Source of the DNA: Litomosoides sigmodontis
Taxonomy: Eukaryota > Nematoda > Chromadorea > Rhabditida > Onchocercidae
Length of the DNA: 64,000 nucleotides
Direction of reading: 5' to 3'
Assembly: GCA_963070105.1 (NCBI GenBank)
Contig: OY718803.1
Location: 9,839,823-9,903,822 of the forward strand
Position 1 is the stretch's first letter; the number at the start of each line of letters is the position of its first letter. A program made the position numbers and the translations under genes. The notes below the pieces were generated by a model. It ran no database searches. It was given only the letters and a program-made list of their open reading frames with translations, and had not been told where the DNA came from. This document shows, in pieces, positions 10,873 to 23,608 of the stretch.

Positions 10873-13841
10873 CTTGCATGAGTTCTTCCTAATGAAGTCA
10901 CGCAGGAATCGGTAGTTCACCCGCGTAAATAATACTGAAATAAACTCAGCATGATAAGACACTATCCACTTGCTGACATCATTTACTTTACGTTGACTAT
11001 ATCTTACGTTAAAACAAACGTTCATCACTTCTATAGATTCCAATCTAATCTAAGATTGGATGTTCAAAGGTTTTTTTTTTAATGTTCACATTAAATTCCA
11101 CGATGTCAAATACCCTCAAAACATTCCGACATTTCATTCAGAACCATAAGAACTGTCTGATTGTAAAGCGTCAAGTGAGATTTTATCCAAACCATAAATA
11201 GAATGCCTGCCTGGGGCACCACGGCTTCTTCATAGTTCTCATGCTGCTAACCATTCAATGTAAACCAGAAACCCATCAAGAACAAGGACACCTTTAACAC
11301 TCTCGCAGATTTTAGCAGAGAAACTAATACCATCAACAACGATCATTGATGGGACACTAAGCGATGAAGAATTTAAATAGTTTGCACCATTACTATTTGA
11401 TGTGAGTAAGATCCGATATCGCAATTGGAAGCATAAATAAATAAATTTGGATAATTCAACCATCAAAATATACGAAAATTGGGTAATTATACCTTGATTA
11501 ATTTGTTCAGAGAAATTTTGCACAAATACATAATAAATCCAGTCAGCTAATGGAAAATTATAACATCTTCATTAATTTTGTTATGATAGCTTTGTCACAC
11601 GCTGAAAACACTACAAACTTTTGGTGGACCACTCATTTTAATGAAACAATTTCTTTTCTCATATTCAAACGTATATCATAAATTTTATGATTTCTGCTTC
11701 AAAGATAGAAAACCTGCACAACTGTTGAAAAATTCCGGAATTTCATTCAATTTCGGGTACAACAGCATTGGAATAAGGATGTTAAAATATAGCTGTACTG
11801 AATGAGAAACGGATGAGATATTAAAAATACATCAAATTATTTTACAAGATTGAATATAATGTAGTACAACTGGAAAATAGAAAAATTACATGAAACAATG
11901 GCTTTAGAAGATAAAATGGAAAATCAAAAACTGCAATAAACACAACTTGCACTTAAATTCATTAACGTTAATAACAGGCTATAGTAAACAGCAAAAGTGA
12001 GAAATCAAAAATTAAAGAGGTAAATTCTTCAAATTACAGCTGATGAAAATCCTCTTTACAGATCGGTCAAACAATTCGCAAAACTCCCAAGCCCGAAAGA
12101 GTAAACTTTCTGCACAACCTACCAAAAATATGAATTAAAATTAGGATTAAACATAGTTCAAATTTATTAAAGGAAAAGAAAACAAAGTACAAGCACCGTA
12201 TGTTGAAGCCAATAAAAGCGCGAGGATAGAAAAAATGCAGGAAGCTCCAAAACCGCTTCGCGTTCACATATAATTTAAGATAGAAATGTTAAAAAAATTT
12301 TTAAAGAGCTCACATATCGGAGCTTCCACAAATTAAAACAATGCAAAAATGCAAAAAAATATACGAAAGTAGAAACATTAAAAACAACTACACTATCTGT
12401 CAAAACGAAGATATTAAAATCAAACAGATATTTCTTCAACATTATCATATGACTAACGCTAGGCCGCAGTGATAAGCAACACCACTGAATTTCTTATATA
12501 ACCATTAGTAGTACAAAAAATTAAGGAGATCCAGCCGGAAATTTGAAACCTAATTCCTGATACCAACTCGTTTGTCAGTTGGAAAAAGAAAAACTAAAGA
12601 TGTCCTTCAAACAATTAAAGATAGTGATTTGGTAGTAGAGATAATAGTGCACCTTTTGCTTTTCGATTTCCAAAAATGACACAAAAACACATAAATTCCT
12701 AAAAATTTTGGGGAGTTAGAAAAATCGTAGTGGAAGTGCCTCACTGTTGTCAATCGAAATAAGTCTAGATTTTGAAAATGAGACTTAACAAACTACAAAT
12801 ATTGCAAAATGAAAATATTTCATGATAAACCGGGTAGTCTCAAAAACTGCAAAAGGAGTTTAGCAAACAATCATTTTGTTTTTTAGGCAATGAACTAAGC
12901 TACCAAAATGTTAATAAGATTTCAGTACGAATAAATACGTGCAATTATATTAGCTTCCGTAACTGAATACATTCAATATAAGTGCGAAAAGCACAGTGCC
13001 ATTTATTGAACCTGAAGGAGCATTACTTATAATTTTCTAGTATTTCCTCGCATTCTAAATTTTTCAACCACATTTTATATGATAAAATATTCATTTATCG
13101 CGTGTGAAGAATGCGACATTTTTAAAGCTCCCACAAAATCTACTTCCAAAGTAACCCTAGTATTACTAAATAAATGGTCCGAAAGTTCAAAACGAGAGAA
13201 AAGTATAGAAATTGCAGACGCAATCTAAAAAGGCAGAAAAATAAAATCTCATTAGTAAACAGAAGTGACCCGCTACAAGCTTTATAAACTGAGATTACTA
13301 ACGAAATATAAGGCATGAATTTATTCATGCATTTGTATAAAAAATATAAAAAACTTAAAGACGTAAGAAATATGAAATTTTTTTTGCGGATCATTTTGCA
13401 AATATCACGGGAAACACTTGTTCTGAGCAACATCCTAGAATGCACTTCACTGATTCCACACACCACTTTTCTAGTAGGCATTTCTGGAAAGCAAGCAGTT
13501 GAATAAATTAGTGAGAAAGTAAACAAACTATAATTACCCTTGAGGCATTCAATGCCGGCCGTCTGCGGGTGATGGCGATGATACGCCGGTGTGATCACCG
13601 CTGGCTATGTAATTCCTGAAAGAAATTACAAGTTCAATGAACGGGATTTACGGGGGAGAATGCGAATAAGGAGACCGCTGTTAATTCTACAGTAATTGCA
13701 TGGAAACATCAAAGTACTGAAAAACATCCTAGCACATTAGGCCCTTCAAGAATTCAATGGACTTTTAGCTCTATAAAAACTCTTCTGATACTGCATCGCA
13801 TATTCGAATTAATAAGATGACTTACGGAAAAATGATTTATG
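10873..13841. other. Gene-free stretch between the Pro-rich gene and CTF8
   Basis: About 3 kb, strongly AT-rich, no supported coding exon on either strand. It should hold the 3' UTR of the minus-strand Pro-rich gene; minus-strand AATAAA motifs lie at about 13320-13325 and 13002-13007. A short GC-richer block at 13538-13615 with good splice sites is discussed in the findings. A minus-strand open frame of 94 codons at 11239-11523 has no recognisable similarity and no fitting splice sites. Confidence 0.55.
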
Positions 13842-16800
13842 CTATCGCAAAAACGGTGGCCGAGGTTGGCGCATTCCTGGTGGAGGAGGTCGAAGTGGAA
13901 AAGGCTGTCGTCTTGTGAAGAAAGGAGGGGTAATCCGTGGTCTTAGTGGTGGAACTGCCAAAGAGGAAAATGGCGAACATGCTGCTAGTTCAGACGGCCT
14001 AAAAGGTGGTCTCGCCCTCAGCCCTGATGATAATAGTGCTGAAAGCTGCGATGATCCCAGTAGTCCTTTAGGTAACCTATTTAGTGGCATACGGTTCTGA
14101 ATTGGTGGAGGAAGTGGAAGACGAGGACGCATCATTGTTGCACCTATACGTGACGGCAATACTGCTGAATTTGCAGACGCCTAAAAATAACATGACTCTT
14201 ACCCCTATCAATCATATTTCACTTCATGAATTTACGAAATGAGCTGCAGTATAAGTTAACGTTATGGAGCTGAACTGTCGTGGAACAGGATGAAAGATGT
14301 AAACCAGGAGGGGATAATAGCATTACCAAATATCAAGAGGAAACTGCTGCAAATAAGCGCGACCCCAGAAATTCTATCTCACTATGTTAATTCCAATAAG
14401 AAGGCTAGAATATTTGATTTTTTACGTAATATGGACAAATACAATAAAAGTACGACAAATATATGAAACCTTTACCGGTTGGTCAAAGAACATCATCCGT
14501 GAAGCATTCGTACCCTTTCCGCATAATGGTAAAGGATGGTTCCCGATTTTTTTTGCTTTTTCGGATGCAAATGAACCGGATTCATGGGACCAGCGAGCAT
14601 CCATATTTGCCGGTGGCCAACAAAAATCAACTTCCTGATCCCCATCGTTAGTTTCAGGCACTGATGCTGAATTATTTGGAACAGCACCAGTGGCAGTGCT
14701 GTCGCTACTATGCGGAATAGACAAAGCAGAAAGCAGTGTTTTAATAACGTTCTGGCTGGACGGTACTGAAACTGGTTCATCGGATGACTTCGAACTACCA
14801 AAATTTGCCGATGTGCTATTGACAACCCTTCCAGGCAATGAACGATCAGAACTGAAGCCCGGCGCAGTACCTGTAGTAATCGAAACAGATTCTGTTTTCA
14901 TAGCATTTGATGAAATAAACCGCGATGAGCTTATCTCGCCACCGTTGAATGCCACACTGGCTGATGTTGGTAGAGATTCTAGCGAAGTTTGCATCTGAAG
15001 AAGTGGTGGTCGAGAAAAATTTGTGGAGAAGGACTTTTCATCAGACTGTAATTGATGTTTTGCACCCAATGTGCCAGCAGTACCAGCCGTGCCATCTGAT
15101 GGGGTTCCTGGAAGATTAGGATTTTGATGTTGGTGGTGTTGGAGTGGTGGAGAATAGTCTGCCGTTTGGTAATGCGAGGGATATGGATTTTGTGATGTCC
15201 TTAATTCAGAGAAATTGCAGTTGCTGTTTTCAGTTCCGATCTGATGTGATCCACAGCCAAACGATGAGCTTGGAACCATCAAAGGCTTTGCAGATTGCTG
15301 GTGCAGTTGACGCTGCAACGACGGAACCGTTGGTGTTGTCACCGAAACACAACTTGTTGTGACCGCACAGGAAGTAGTAGGTACCGAATATGGTGCCATA
15401 GAGGTACCAGAGATATTGTAATTCGTAGCACCGGCATAAGGATGCAACGCTGTTGGCGGTAGTATAACCGGTGGGTGATTGTTTACTTTTACTGTCGAGT
15501 TCTTACTATTATTGTCAATATTCGCAGAGCCGTAGTGACTGTTGTGTGTAGGCTTTGTTGACGAGTAGTGATTGTTAGATGCAAAACCAGCTGTGGTCGG
15601 CGGTAATTGCTGAGAAGTTGAGCCAGGATACAATGCAAATGCTGGAGTTTGATTCCTATATGGCGTAGCAGCAGAAGCAGTAGGAGTTGCTGAAGCATGA
15701 GATTGAACCGTGGAGATATTTTGTAACGCACCTACTATTCCTGAAATTTGAATAATTACCAAGAATGGAACAAAAGATTGCCTTTTGGTTAGCGTATGAT
15801 ATTTAACAATATACAGCAAGCAGAAACGAGAACAAAGCGTTTGTGAAAAAAAATTTGGACCTGTTGGCTGTGCTGTTGCAGCTGATGCATGTGATGAAAG
15901 ATTTAAGGATGGTACTGTTAATGATGAAGTTGCAGCAAGATTAGGAGCATATGGTACACCAGCAAAAATAACAGATGCAGCAGTAGTAGATGTGTGAGTC
16001 CCAGAAACCGTCGAAGGATTGATACTTTGATCAATAGTAAGTTGATGAGGAGGCGGAAAGTATGGGTATAGTGATGGAGCGTTTCCTGCCGCTGATGTAC
16101 TAACAAGAACTTGAGAGGCAGTTCCAGGATGAAGCATAACCAAAGGTGGAGGTGGTGGCGGTGTTGGTAAAACGGTAGGCGTCATCACTACCGGGGTAGT
16201 AGGAATCCCAACAGGCAAAGCTGGGACCATAATCGGTGGTGTCAAAGGTGCAGGTGGTGGAGGTGGCAGTAAAACACCGTTTCCGCTAACACTTTTATTA
16301 CTTTCCAGATCCATTTCTACTGGACACATGTGCATGTCTTCTTTAAAAGCTGCCTGATTTTGCCTGAAAAGTGGAAAGTAATAAAACAAAATATTGATAG
16401 TTCACAGCATGACGACAAGTCAATAAATCAAAGTTTTGTGAATAAGGTGCCTAAATCTTTGGTATAGAAATGCCAAGCTGAAGATTTACCCATCTTGCTG
16501 ATCATCGTTCTTCTTGCCAACCTTTAGCAATGCATCTTTCAGTGTTTCTAGCAAAACTTTGTGATCAACCTGAAGGAATATAAATTACATATTCTATAAT
16601 ATTCTGCCAGCACCAACAGATAAGGACCAATTTTGAACAAGTAAAATATTTCTCATACCTTTTGCAAGCTTCAGAGGACTCTTGTATCAACATTACGCAA
16701 GGATTTTAACAAATCAAGATTGCGAACGGTCATGAAACTTTTGGAATCAGCTAAATTCTCCCATAAAAATAAAGAGAAATATTGAATTGACTGAATTTCC

Positions 16801-19102
16801 AAACCTGCTTCATTGCTTTCTGCAGCTCTTCACCTAAGCATTCGGCCAGTTGATTGTGTGGAAGTTTCGTAAGTTCTGCCATTTCAGCTATCAAATCAGG
16901 AGTTTCCTCTTTTAATTTGCTATCCTAAAAAACCAAAAGTTAACCGTATTTTTCAATCGATGTCGTTTAGTAAAATATGTAGTTTCAACTTCAATCTAAT
17001 TCTCTCTTGCATCAAGTAGAATTCAACCGAATTTATATAACTAACAGAAACTGCTGGATAAATTAAGCTTTACCTCCCCTGATAAAGCAATAGTTTCATC
17101 AGCAGGAGGAGGAGGTGGAGGACTTGAAGGTGATGCCGAACCAACACCTCGTGAAGAAAGTATTGATGAATTAGCATCATGTCCTGGTGAACCGGGCGGC
17201 GTTTTTGGCCCTCGTCTTTCTTCATTTGCAACGCCAATAAGTGGTGGTTCACATATGGTTGGGAAATCATCCACCTTACTGTTTGACTGAAAAAAACTTT
17301 CAATTGGAATATAATTTCCAATTTCCAATTTATTAAGCACAATCTTTTTCTTTTTCGAAATCATCACAGGCGGAAACTTACATCTGTGCAGTACCCGATA
17401 TGACACAGGAGAAAGAGGAAACTCATGAGAAAACAATCAGAATAGCAAATGCATTCTAAAATCATAAAGACAAACATTTTTACGATTTCTGGACGGCAAA
17501 CTGTCTTTGGGATCAAACGGTAGAAATCCGAGGACAACGTGAGAATCCACGCGGCCTGTAAGCATTTTATGCCCAAGCAAACGCTCCATTAATCCTTCCC
17601 GTTGCATAAAGGCATAACATGATGAATCGTCATTCTGATGACGTTGCAAATCTTCACGTGTAAGTCCAGAAGTACTTCGTTTTGGTGGGCTACTGCCGAC
17701 GTTAGCTGTCACACCACTTGGACCTGCTTCGTCAATATCATCTTGAGCTTAAAGATTGATTCCATTAAAACTTCAAATCAAAAAAACTAATACAGTTAAA
17801 TAAAACAAAAAAGTAGGCTTGACGCAACATTTCATTTCCGAGCATGGGCAAAACTGCTGGATAAGCATTCAACCATAGAGCACAAACAACAAACAATAAA
17901 GTTCCTGTCTCAAAAAAATGCATAAAAATTGACTGGTTTTTTATACACTACAAAAATAAATGTACGTAACCTTACCCGTATCTTTTCTGCGCTCCTTCGG
18001 AGGGTTTACCATGGAATCCAAGATTCGATCAAAAAGTTCGCCAGGTTTCGATTTCTTTGGATGCATGGAAGTCTGCTGATAGTCTTGCGCAGTTCTGAAG
18101 TAATAAAGAAAAGTATTCGAAAATTAATAACAAGTACGAACAAGTAAAATCAAAAAAAGAAACGAAAAGTTTGAACAAGCGAAAAGTTTTATGTCAACGA
18201 TGATTTAAATATATCAATTTCGATACTAATGAAATCAATATCGATCAGAATAACGATTAAATATAGTGATTTTACCTACAGAAAAAGAGCATCTGAGCTG
18301 CACATATTGGCAATTCACTTAACTAATTACAGTTGAATTAAAAACAATTTACTTCTTCTTGGTGGGTGGTACAATGCGACTAGAAAATGCTGAATCATGC
18401 TTGCGAATCGAAGATGTAGAAGCAAGTGGAGAACGTAAATCTGATTGACTTCCCAAACGGAGTCGTTTTGTCTCAAAAAACGATTGATAAAATTTACATT
18501 ATTAAAATCGCATATCTATATTAATGGTCTGACTCTTTTTGAGAGGAAATATTTTGAAAGAATTTGAAAGATTTAACGAAGCAAACTCTTGCATCAGATT
18601 TAACATTGTTACGAAGACCAAGTACGGTGCATATTAAAGCCTCAAAATGGGCAAATTAAAACGCCTCGGAGCACAGATTTATAATAAAACAATTTTTTTA
18701 CCTAATTATGGCTAGCAGCTAAACTTGTAACCAATGAATTTAAATCACTAATAGCTGATGTTTACTCCCATTCTAACCTCGTTTTTGGGCTTTTCTTTGA
18801 TTGCATACATCCGTTTCTAATACACGTTCATCGAGTTTTTTTTCTAAGGTTCCTTAAACATCTAACAGAAAATGGAAACTAGTTGAGTTTATATAATTTC
18901 CATATCGCTGCACCACTGCAGGGATGGAAAGGAAAGTTATACTCAATGAATGGAATAGTTATCATGGCATGCTTACTTTATCCGGTACGCAATCAGCTGT
19001 ATTGCCTTCACCAGCTCTCCGTCTTGGAATTCGAAATGGACGTGTGAGTTCATTAGTGCCTATGTCCATTGTCAGCAACGCATTATAGGCAACTTTAACT
19101 TC
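13842..19102 (-). CDS. Large Pro/Ser/Thr-rich protein of unknown family (N-terminus uncertain)
   Basis: I do not recognise this protein. Minus-strand exons: 19102-18977, 18471-18353, 18094-17976, 17747-17476, 17286-17074, 16924-16805, 16569-16490, 16363-15861, 15740-14470, 14180-13842, stop TAG. All phases agree; about 1050 residues. The first visible exon opens after a TTCTAG acceptor, with an in-frame ATG only at 19069 (MDIGTNELTRPFRIPRRR), so an upstream exon may be missing. Visible parts: basic N-terminal stretches (TKRLRLGS, VPPTKKK), LFDRILDSMVNPPKERRKD, a less repetitive block (REGLMERLLGHKMLTGRVDS), helical segments (LKEETPDLIAEMAELTKL; VDHKVLLETLKDALLKV), long poly-Pro and Ser/Thr/Ala-rich tracts, and an Arg/Pro-rich end (RPPPPGMRQPRPPFLR*). 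The composition suggests a nuclear scaffold. A PNUTS-like protein was considered, but no RVxF-W motif or zinc finger is visible. Confidence 0.72.
15741..15860 (-). other. Stop-free 120-base intron in the Pro-rich gene
   Basis: Between ACAG|GTCCAA (donor) and AAATTTCAG|GAATAG (acceptor). The length is a multiple of three and it has no stop, so the reading frame runs through it. The 40 residues it would add (FCLLYIVKYHTLTK and similar) are hydrophobic and AT-driven, unlike the Ser/Thr/Ala-rich flanks, so I treat it as an intron. Confidence 0.65.
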
Positions 19103-22100
19103 CTAGAATTTCAAAAAGTAATAGCGTAGAAGATACCGTGTACAAAAAAGGCATAAACAACTGAGATTCCAAAAAGTTCGAGCAAATGAGTTAACAGACA
19201 GGAAAGAAAAATGAAAACTAGCAACACTGCTCTGAACAGCTAAAACCCAACTAGAAATAAAGTGATCATTGAAAAAGATAAGATTCAATAATATCAATTG
19301 CAAAATTATGAAAAATTCCACCAAGAATAAAACAAAACTTGTTTATATATCTCAATTCCGTGAGACTGAACATCAAACCTTGGAGGATTAATAACACATA
19401 TCCACATATGACTTATGATTTTGTAGCATAAGTTTCACAAATTATCCATCACATCAGGGTAGTTTGGAATTAACTGAATCCGAAATCAACAAAGTTCGAC
19501 GAAAACCAGAGCCAACTAAAGTAGTCTGCAAATAATCCAAAGGAATTAGGGATTAAGCGTAGTTTGGCGCCGACCTTAGAACTAGCAAAATCATGGACGG
19601 ATTAGCAAAACGATTAAACAGTGATGACGTAAGTTACTCATAGAACATCTGCATACTTCAGGTTTATAAAAGCTAGTCAGCTTAGTTAGCGTACAACCTG
19701 AGGACATTCTTTCGCATTCAGTGATAACTGTGATAACTTCATTCGCAAGTTAATTTAAGCGTCAATATTCATGTTCAATTTTCTAGATAAATATTGTTAA
19801 CCAAGAAGCAAAATTTTCGATCGAAACTCAAATTTTACCGAAATTAAGCTCAAGTAACAAGTGCATTGTAAACTCCGTAAACAAAAAAAGGTCAAAGAAA
19901 ACCAAGGAAGCGGGAGCCCACGCTGCGCAACCCACACCAGGAAATCAGAGCATTTACGTCCGGTACTGCGGCCAATGTCCAGTCCATACGACCACGTATG
20001 AAAAATTTTCGGACCAACTATATTCAATTTTTCTTTTTCACTTTCTTCGAAGGCTCTTTCATAAATTGCTTTCAGAAACGAAATTCCAAGCGAAACAATG
20101 GCCTCCAAGTCAAGTAAATGTTGAACACGTTTAATGTGACGTAAATTGTGTGTGATATATGCAGGGGGGTCGTTTGATTTATTTTATTTTTACTGCACTT
20201 TATGCCTCCATTTTCATTATCGGAATGTTCATGAAATTTAAGCAAAGTATACCGAGGCATTTAAACTCAAAAAAAAAAGATCCGTCTATAATACATACCA
20301 TAATTGTTGTTATGATATATGTATTGGCTTCAATTATATGTATTATAACAATTAATAGCCTTATTGTTATTTCCAATAATTATAGATGTTCGTTTGCCAT
20401 GTTCATTTTTAACCGCAAATATTTTCCCCTACATATTTCTTCAACAAATATTTTCTTACTTATTTTACTGCAACTGTTCGATGGCTTATTTTCCTGGCAT
20501 ATTATGCAATGCTTGCTTGAACTTTTTGTTACGACGATTAACTTATGCTAATTGTTTCACGGCTTACTGCCATGAATATTCCATGGACTTCATTTTTGAC
20601 AAGCCTACCATCGATGTTCTTCAATTTATTTTTAAAGGGAAACTTTAGAGTAAGAAAAAAAGAAAAAAAAAAGGTAATTTGGCTAACATCTGTTAATTTG
20701 CTTGACACTTCACGTTTGAGACACTGCGCGAACATTGTGCGACGTTGTTGCGCCTGTTCCAGTCCGTCTTAAATCGATTCTTTGTGCCGTCGCTTTCATC
20801 TGTTCACCTGTTCACTGAGAAAAAGCATTCTGCCGGTGGAGTAAGATGATTCCTACATGGATGAATGGATGAATAAGGTTTAATTTCGGATTTGAATTCA
20901 ATATATTTATAAATATCTATGATTCGCAGAAATAGGAATGATGTATTTTACACAAACATTCGATCGGACATGTTCGTCTTATCTCACTGCTTTGCTATAT
21001 GAATTGCTAAACGAAATAACAAATAGATGCTATTAGTAAGAGAGATGGAAGTGCAATTATTGACTGAATTAGTTCCGGAAAACTAAGTCAGATTCTGGAT
21101 GGAAAAGATAGAGGAGGGGACGGGGAGTTTGTCCTTGCTTCAGGATGTGTATAAGTGGAATTTCTCACGTGATTTGTTGTGTATTTATATTTGAAGCTAT
21201 TAAGTAGTTAAGTTAATGTAAATGTTACAAGGTAAGATGATAGCTGATTGCTGCTGAAAACTAAAATTACTTAACAGTATCAGCGTAACTGGTAACTGGA
21301 AAGAAGTGAGATACGATTGTATACGTAAAGCTGAAGCGTAAAGCTGGATGGATATCAATCAGTATCCCTTGGTTTGTGACGACTGCGCAAGAATTAAATA
21401 TGATTATTGCATCTCGGAAAAGAACATAAAAATTTGAAGGTTCCCTCAAACACAACCTCATTCCTAGCAATCAATTAAAATTTGACACTCAAATTTTACC
21501 ACATTAAGAAGAGTTTGTCTTATAACACATATTGTCTTGTATTCTCCTTGCACTCTTTAAAGGAACTCTCATTGTAACGTTAAAATTTTTTAAATGCATA
21601 AAAAATTTTGGACATCAAATTAATAACCAAAATTGGCCTAAATTACAATGAAACTTGCAACACATATATAAATTGAAAATGAACTACTTTCTGGTATTTT
21701 TATGACTTTAAGAATTGGGATTGCATTCTTGTTAACTTTTAAGAAGGCTTCTTTTTTTTTGAACTATCTGAAAAGCACTGAGATCTTTTAAAATGAACCA
21801 AACCATGTGCGGTTTCCATGTCATTGATACAAGTAAAATAAATTTTAATATTATTTAATAATACTATCATTTGCACATAGCAAATGCGTTCAGCACTTCG
21901 TGCTTTACTTTTTTTTTTAGAATAGAATGTTGCATAAGTATTCCTTCCATACCACACAACTACAACTTTTTTTATTTTTTTGAAGTTTGAAATTAAAGAT
22001 ATTTTTAGTGTCACAACATATAGAAGCAATGAGTAGGGTGTATTAAACTACAGGTGAACATCATCAACTGTTGGTTATTAAAATCAAATTTTTTAATCCG

Positions 22101-23608
22101 CTACATCAGGAGAATTTCAGTGTGAGAGAAACATCGTTGTTGCTCGTACAAATCCTACTACATTCCCTTTCTTCACTGTGGCATTTCTACACATCTTTTC
22201 TTTCATATACTTCAACACCTCTTCCATACTTGTCTTTTATTTCTATGCTTAAATCAATCAACCCATTCTATAGCTTCAACCATAAAACGCTTGCTGGGAA
22301 AAATTCTTATCTTTCAATTACTACTCTCGTCATTTTTAAAATCTGTAATTTTAGATATGCCAAGTGTCTAGTCAGTCAACTGTTAGAAGTGATAAATAGA
22401 TTTAAAAAAAATGATCACTATTGCCCTTGCAGTTACTAAGGAAAAATAACCCTAAGCTTTTAATGAATGTATAACCTAATTTTACCGCTATAGTCGTCTC
22501 ATTATTATTGTGTTTTACTGATTTGTCGTACGAGAGTGATTTAGATCATGCAAACAATCCCCACTTAGAGGCCAAGCAATGTGTGGCAGGGGCATGAGAG
22601 TTATCCTCAACTCAAAGTTCGATAACCTAATTCTGAAGAATGCAAGTAAAGTCATAACAATACCATTGTCATCTTTAGTTATACGATTGCTCGCAAATGT
22701 TTCGAAAAAAAAATATCAGTGATCAATTTTTATTTGCCTGAGAAAAACACCGGATTGCTGAAATAACTAAGATGGATGCGGAAGTTTTAGTTATATTAAT
22801 AAAATACGAAATTTTTAAATTTCACAAAGATTTGCAGGTAATTTTTTCTGTCATTTTAGGGTGCCACTCAATCAAGATTTCGACATTAAAATGCAAAAGT
22901 TGGAATCAAAATAAATACCAGCAAAATACCACCAACTACTAAACAATACCTCTCCAGAAAATAAGGTGACCGCTACAATGAATACTTCAAAATTGAATCC
23001 GGATGCACTTTATGTACAAAACATTTTTGAAAGGCATCGTTGACATGACGACATGATTAATGAAACTTGCGTACTATAGAAAGCCCTAGATGTATCCGTT
23101 ATTCTTGAAAGGTTGATCTAAATTTGAAGCAAATCATGGGGAAATTTAAACTAAAAGTCTATGAGCATCTTCAAATCTTAAAAAATGAAAAAAAAGTCTT
23201 TTCATAGAAATAAAAAATGTAAGTCAAAGTTAGCTAATGAAGCAGTAAAAAGTGATAACAACCTAGAATAGAAAACTGGCAGTGGTAAGGTTATCAGATT
23301 AAAAGAAATGAGCTTCAAAAATGGAGTTGGTAGATTAAACGCTCTCACCAAATGTTTTACTTATCCCTTCCCACACCTGATAGTTCTTTCGAAGTAAAAA
23401 GGTTGTAGCGCTTTTTCCATCAGAAATATTAAATTTTGCACTCTTTTCCTTTTGTCATGATAATTTTATCATGGTAATTACAAATAAAATTAGCTTTACC
23501 AAGTAAATTATCTCCAATTTCATTGTAAATTTTTGTTATAAATTTTTTCTGATTCGTCTTCAGCTCAATTCTTTAAATCTCAACAAAATATATCACAGAA
23601 ATGCGTGT
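19103..23608. other. Gene-poor region between DOT1 and the Pro-rich gene
   Basis: About 4.5 kb, AT-rich. It must hold the 3' UTR of DOT1 and the promoter and perhaps first exon(s) of the Pro-rich gene. A GC-rich open patch at 19797-20108 and a plus-strand hydrophobic open frame at 20159-20551 are noted separately. From about 20.8 to 23.6 kb I see nothing coding. Confidence 0.5.
20159..20551 (+). other. Uncertain 130-codon open frame, three or four hydrophobic segments
   Basis: Opens with ATG and is read without a stop for 130 codons: MQGGRLIYFIFTALYASIFI, then IIVVMIYVLASIICIITI and FLLILLQLF. Repeated hydrophobic runs are also what random AT-rich DNA encodes (Ile, Phe, Leu, Tyr), and I recognise no family. 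Kept only as a candidate small membrane protein. Confidence 0.15.

Noticed and set aside
11239..11523. 94-codon minus-strand frame (SLSVPSMIVVDGISFSAK)
   Set aside because: Looks partly protein-like, but no family, no fitting donor or acceptor and no neighbour exon; left uncalled.
13140..13598. 152-codon minus-strand open frame
   Set aside because: Mostly hydrophobic AT-driven translation; only its first part overlaps the GC-richer block at 13538-13615, where a different frame is equally possible.
14690..14998. 102-codon plus-strand frame
   Set aside because: Antisense shadow of the large exon of the minus-strand Pro-rich gene.
13842..19102. Assignment of the Pro-rich gene to PNUTS (PPP1R10)
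   Set aside because: Some spacing resemblance (FDRILDSMVNPP, poly-Pro, Arg-rich tail), but no TFIIS-like N-terminus, RVxF-W motif or CCCH finger is visible.
19860..20010. 5S-rRNA or tRNA-like RNA gene in the GC-rich patch
   Set aside because: A short hairpin is present but no A/B/C-box order, cloverleaf or 5S consensus could be traced.
20159..20551. Nuclear insertion of mitochondrial or Wolbachia DNA (common in filariae)
   Set aside because: The hydrophobic frame resembles no mitochondrial or Wolbachia gene I know, and no bacterial gene block is present anywhere in the window.
22071..22439. 122-codon plus-strand frame with Leu/Ser/Phe-rich product
   Set aside because: Composition expected from AT-rich DNA; no similarity, no splice partner.
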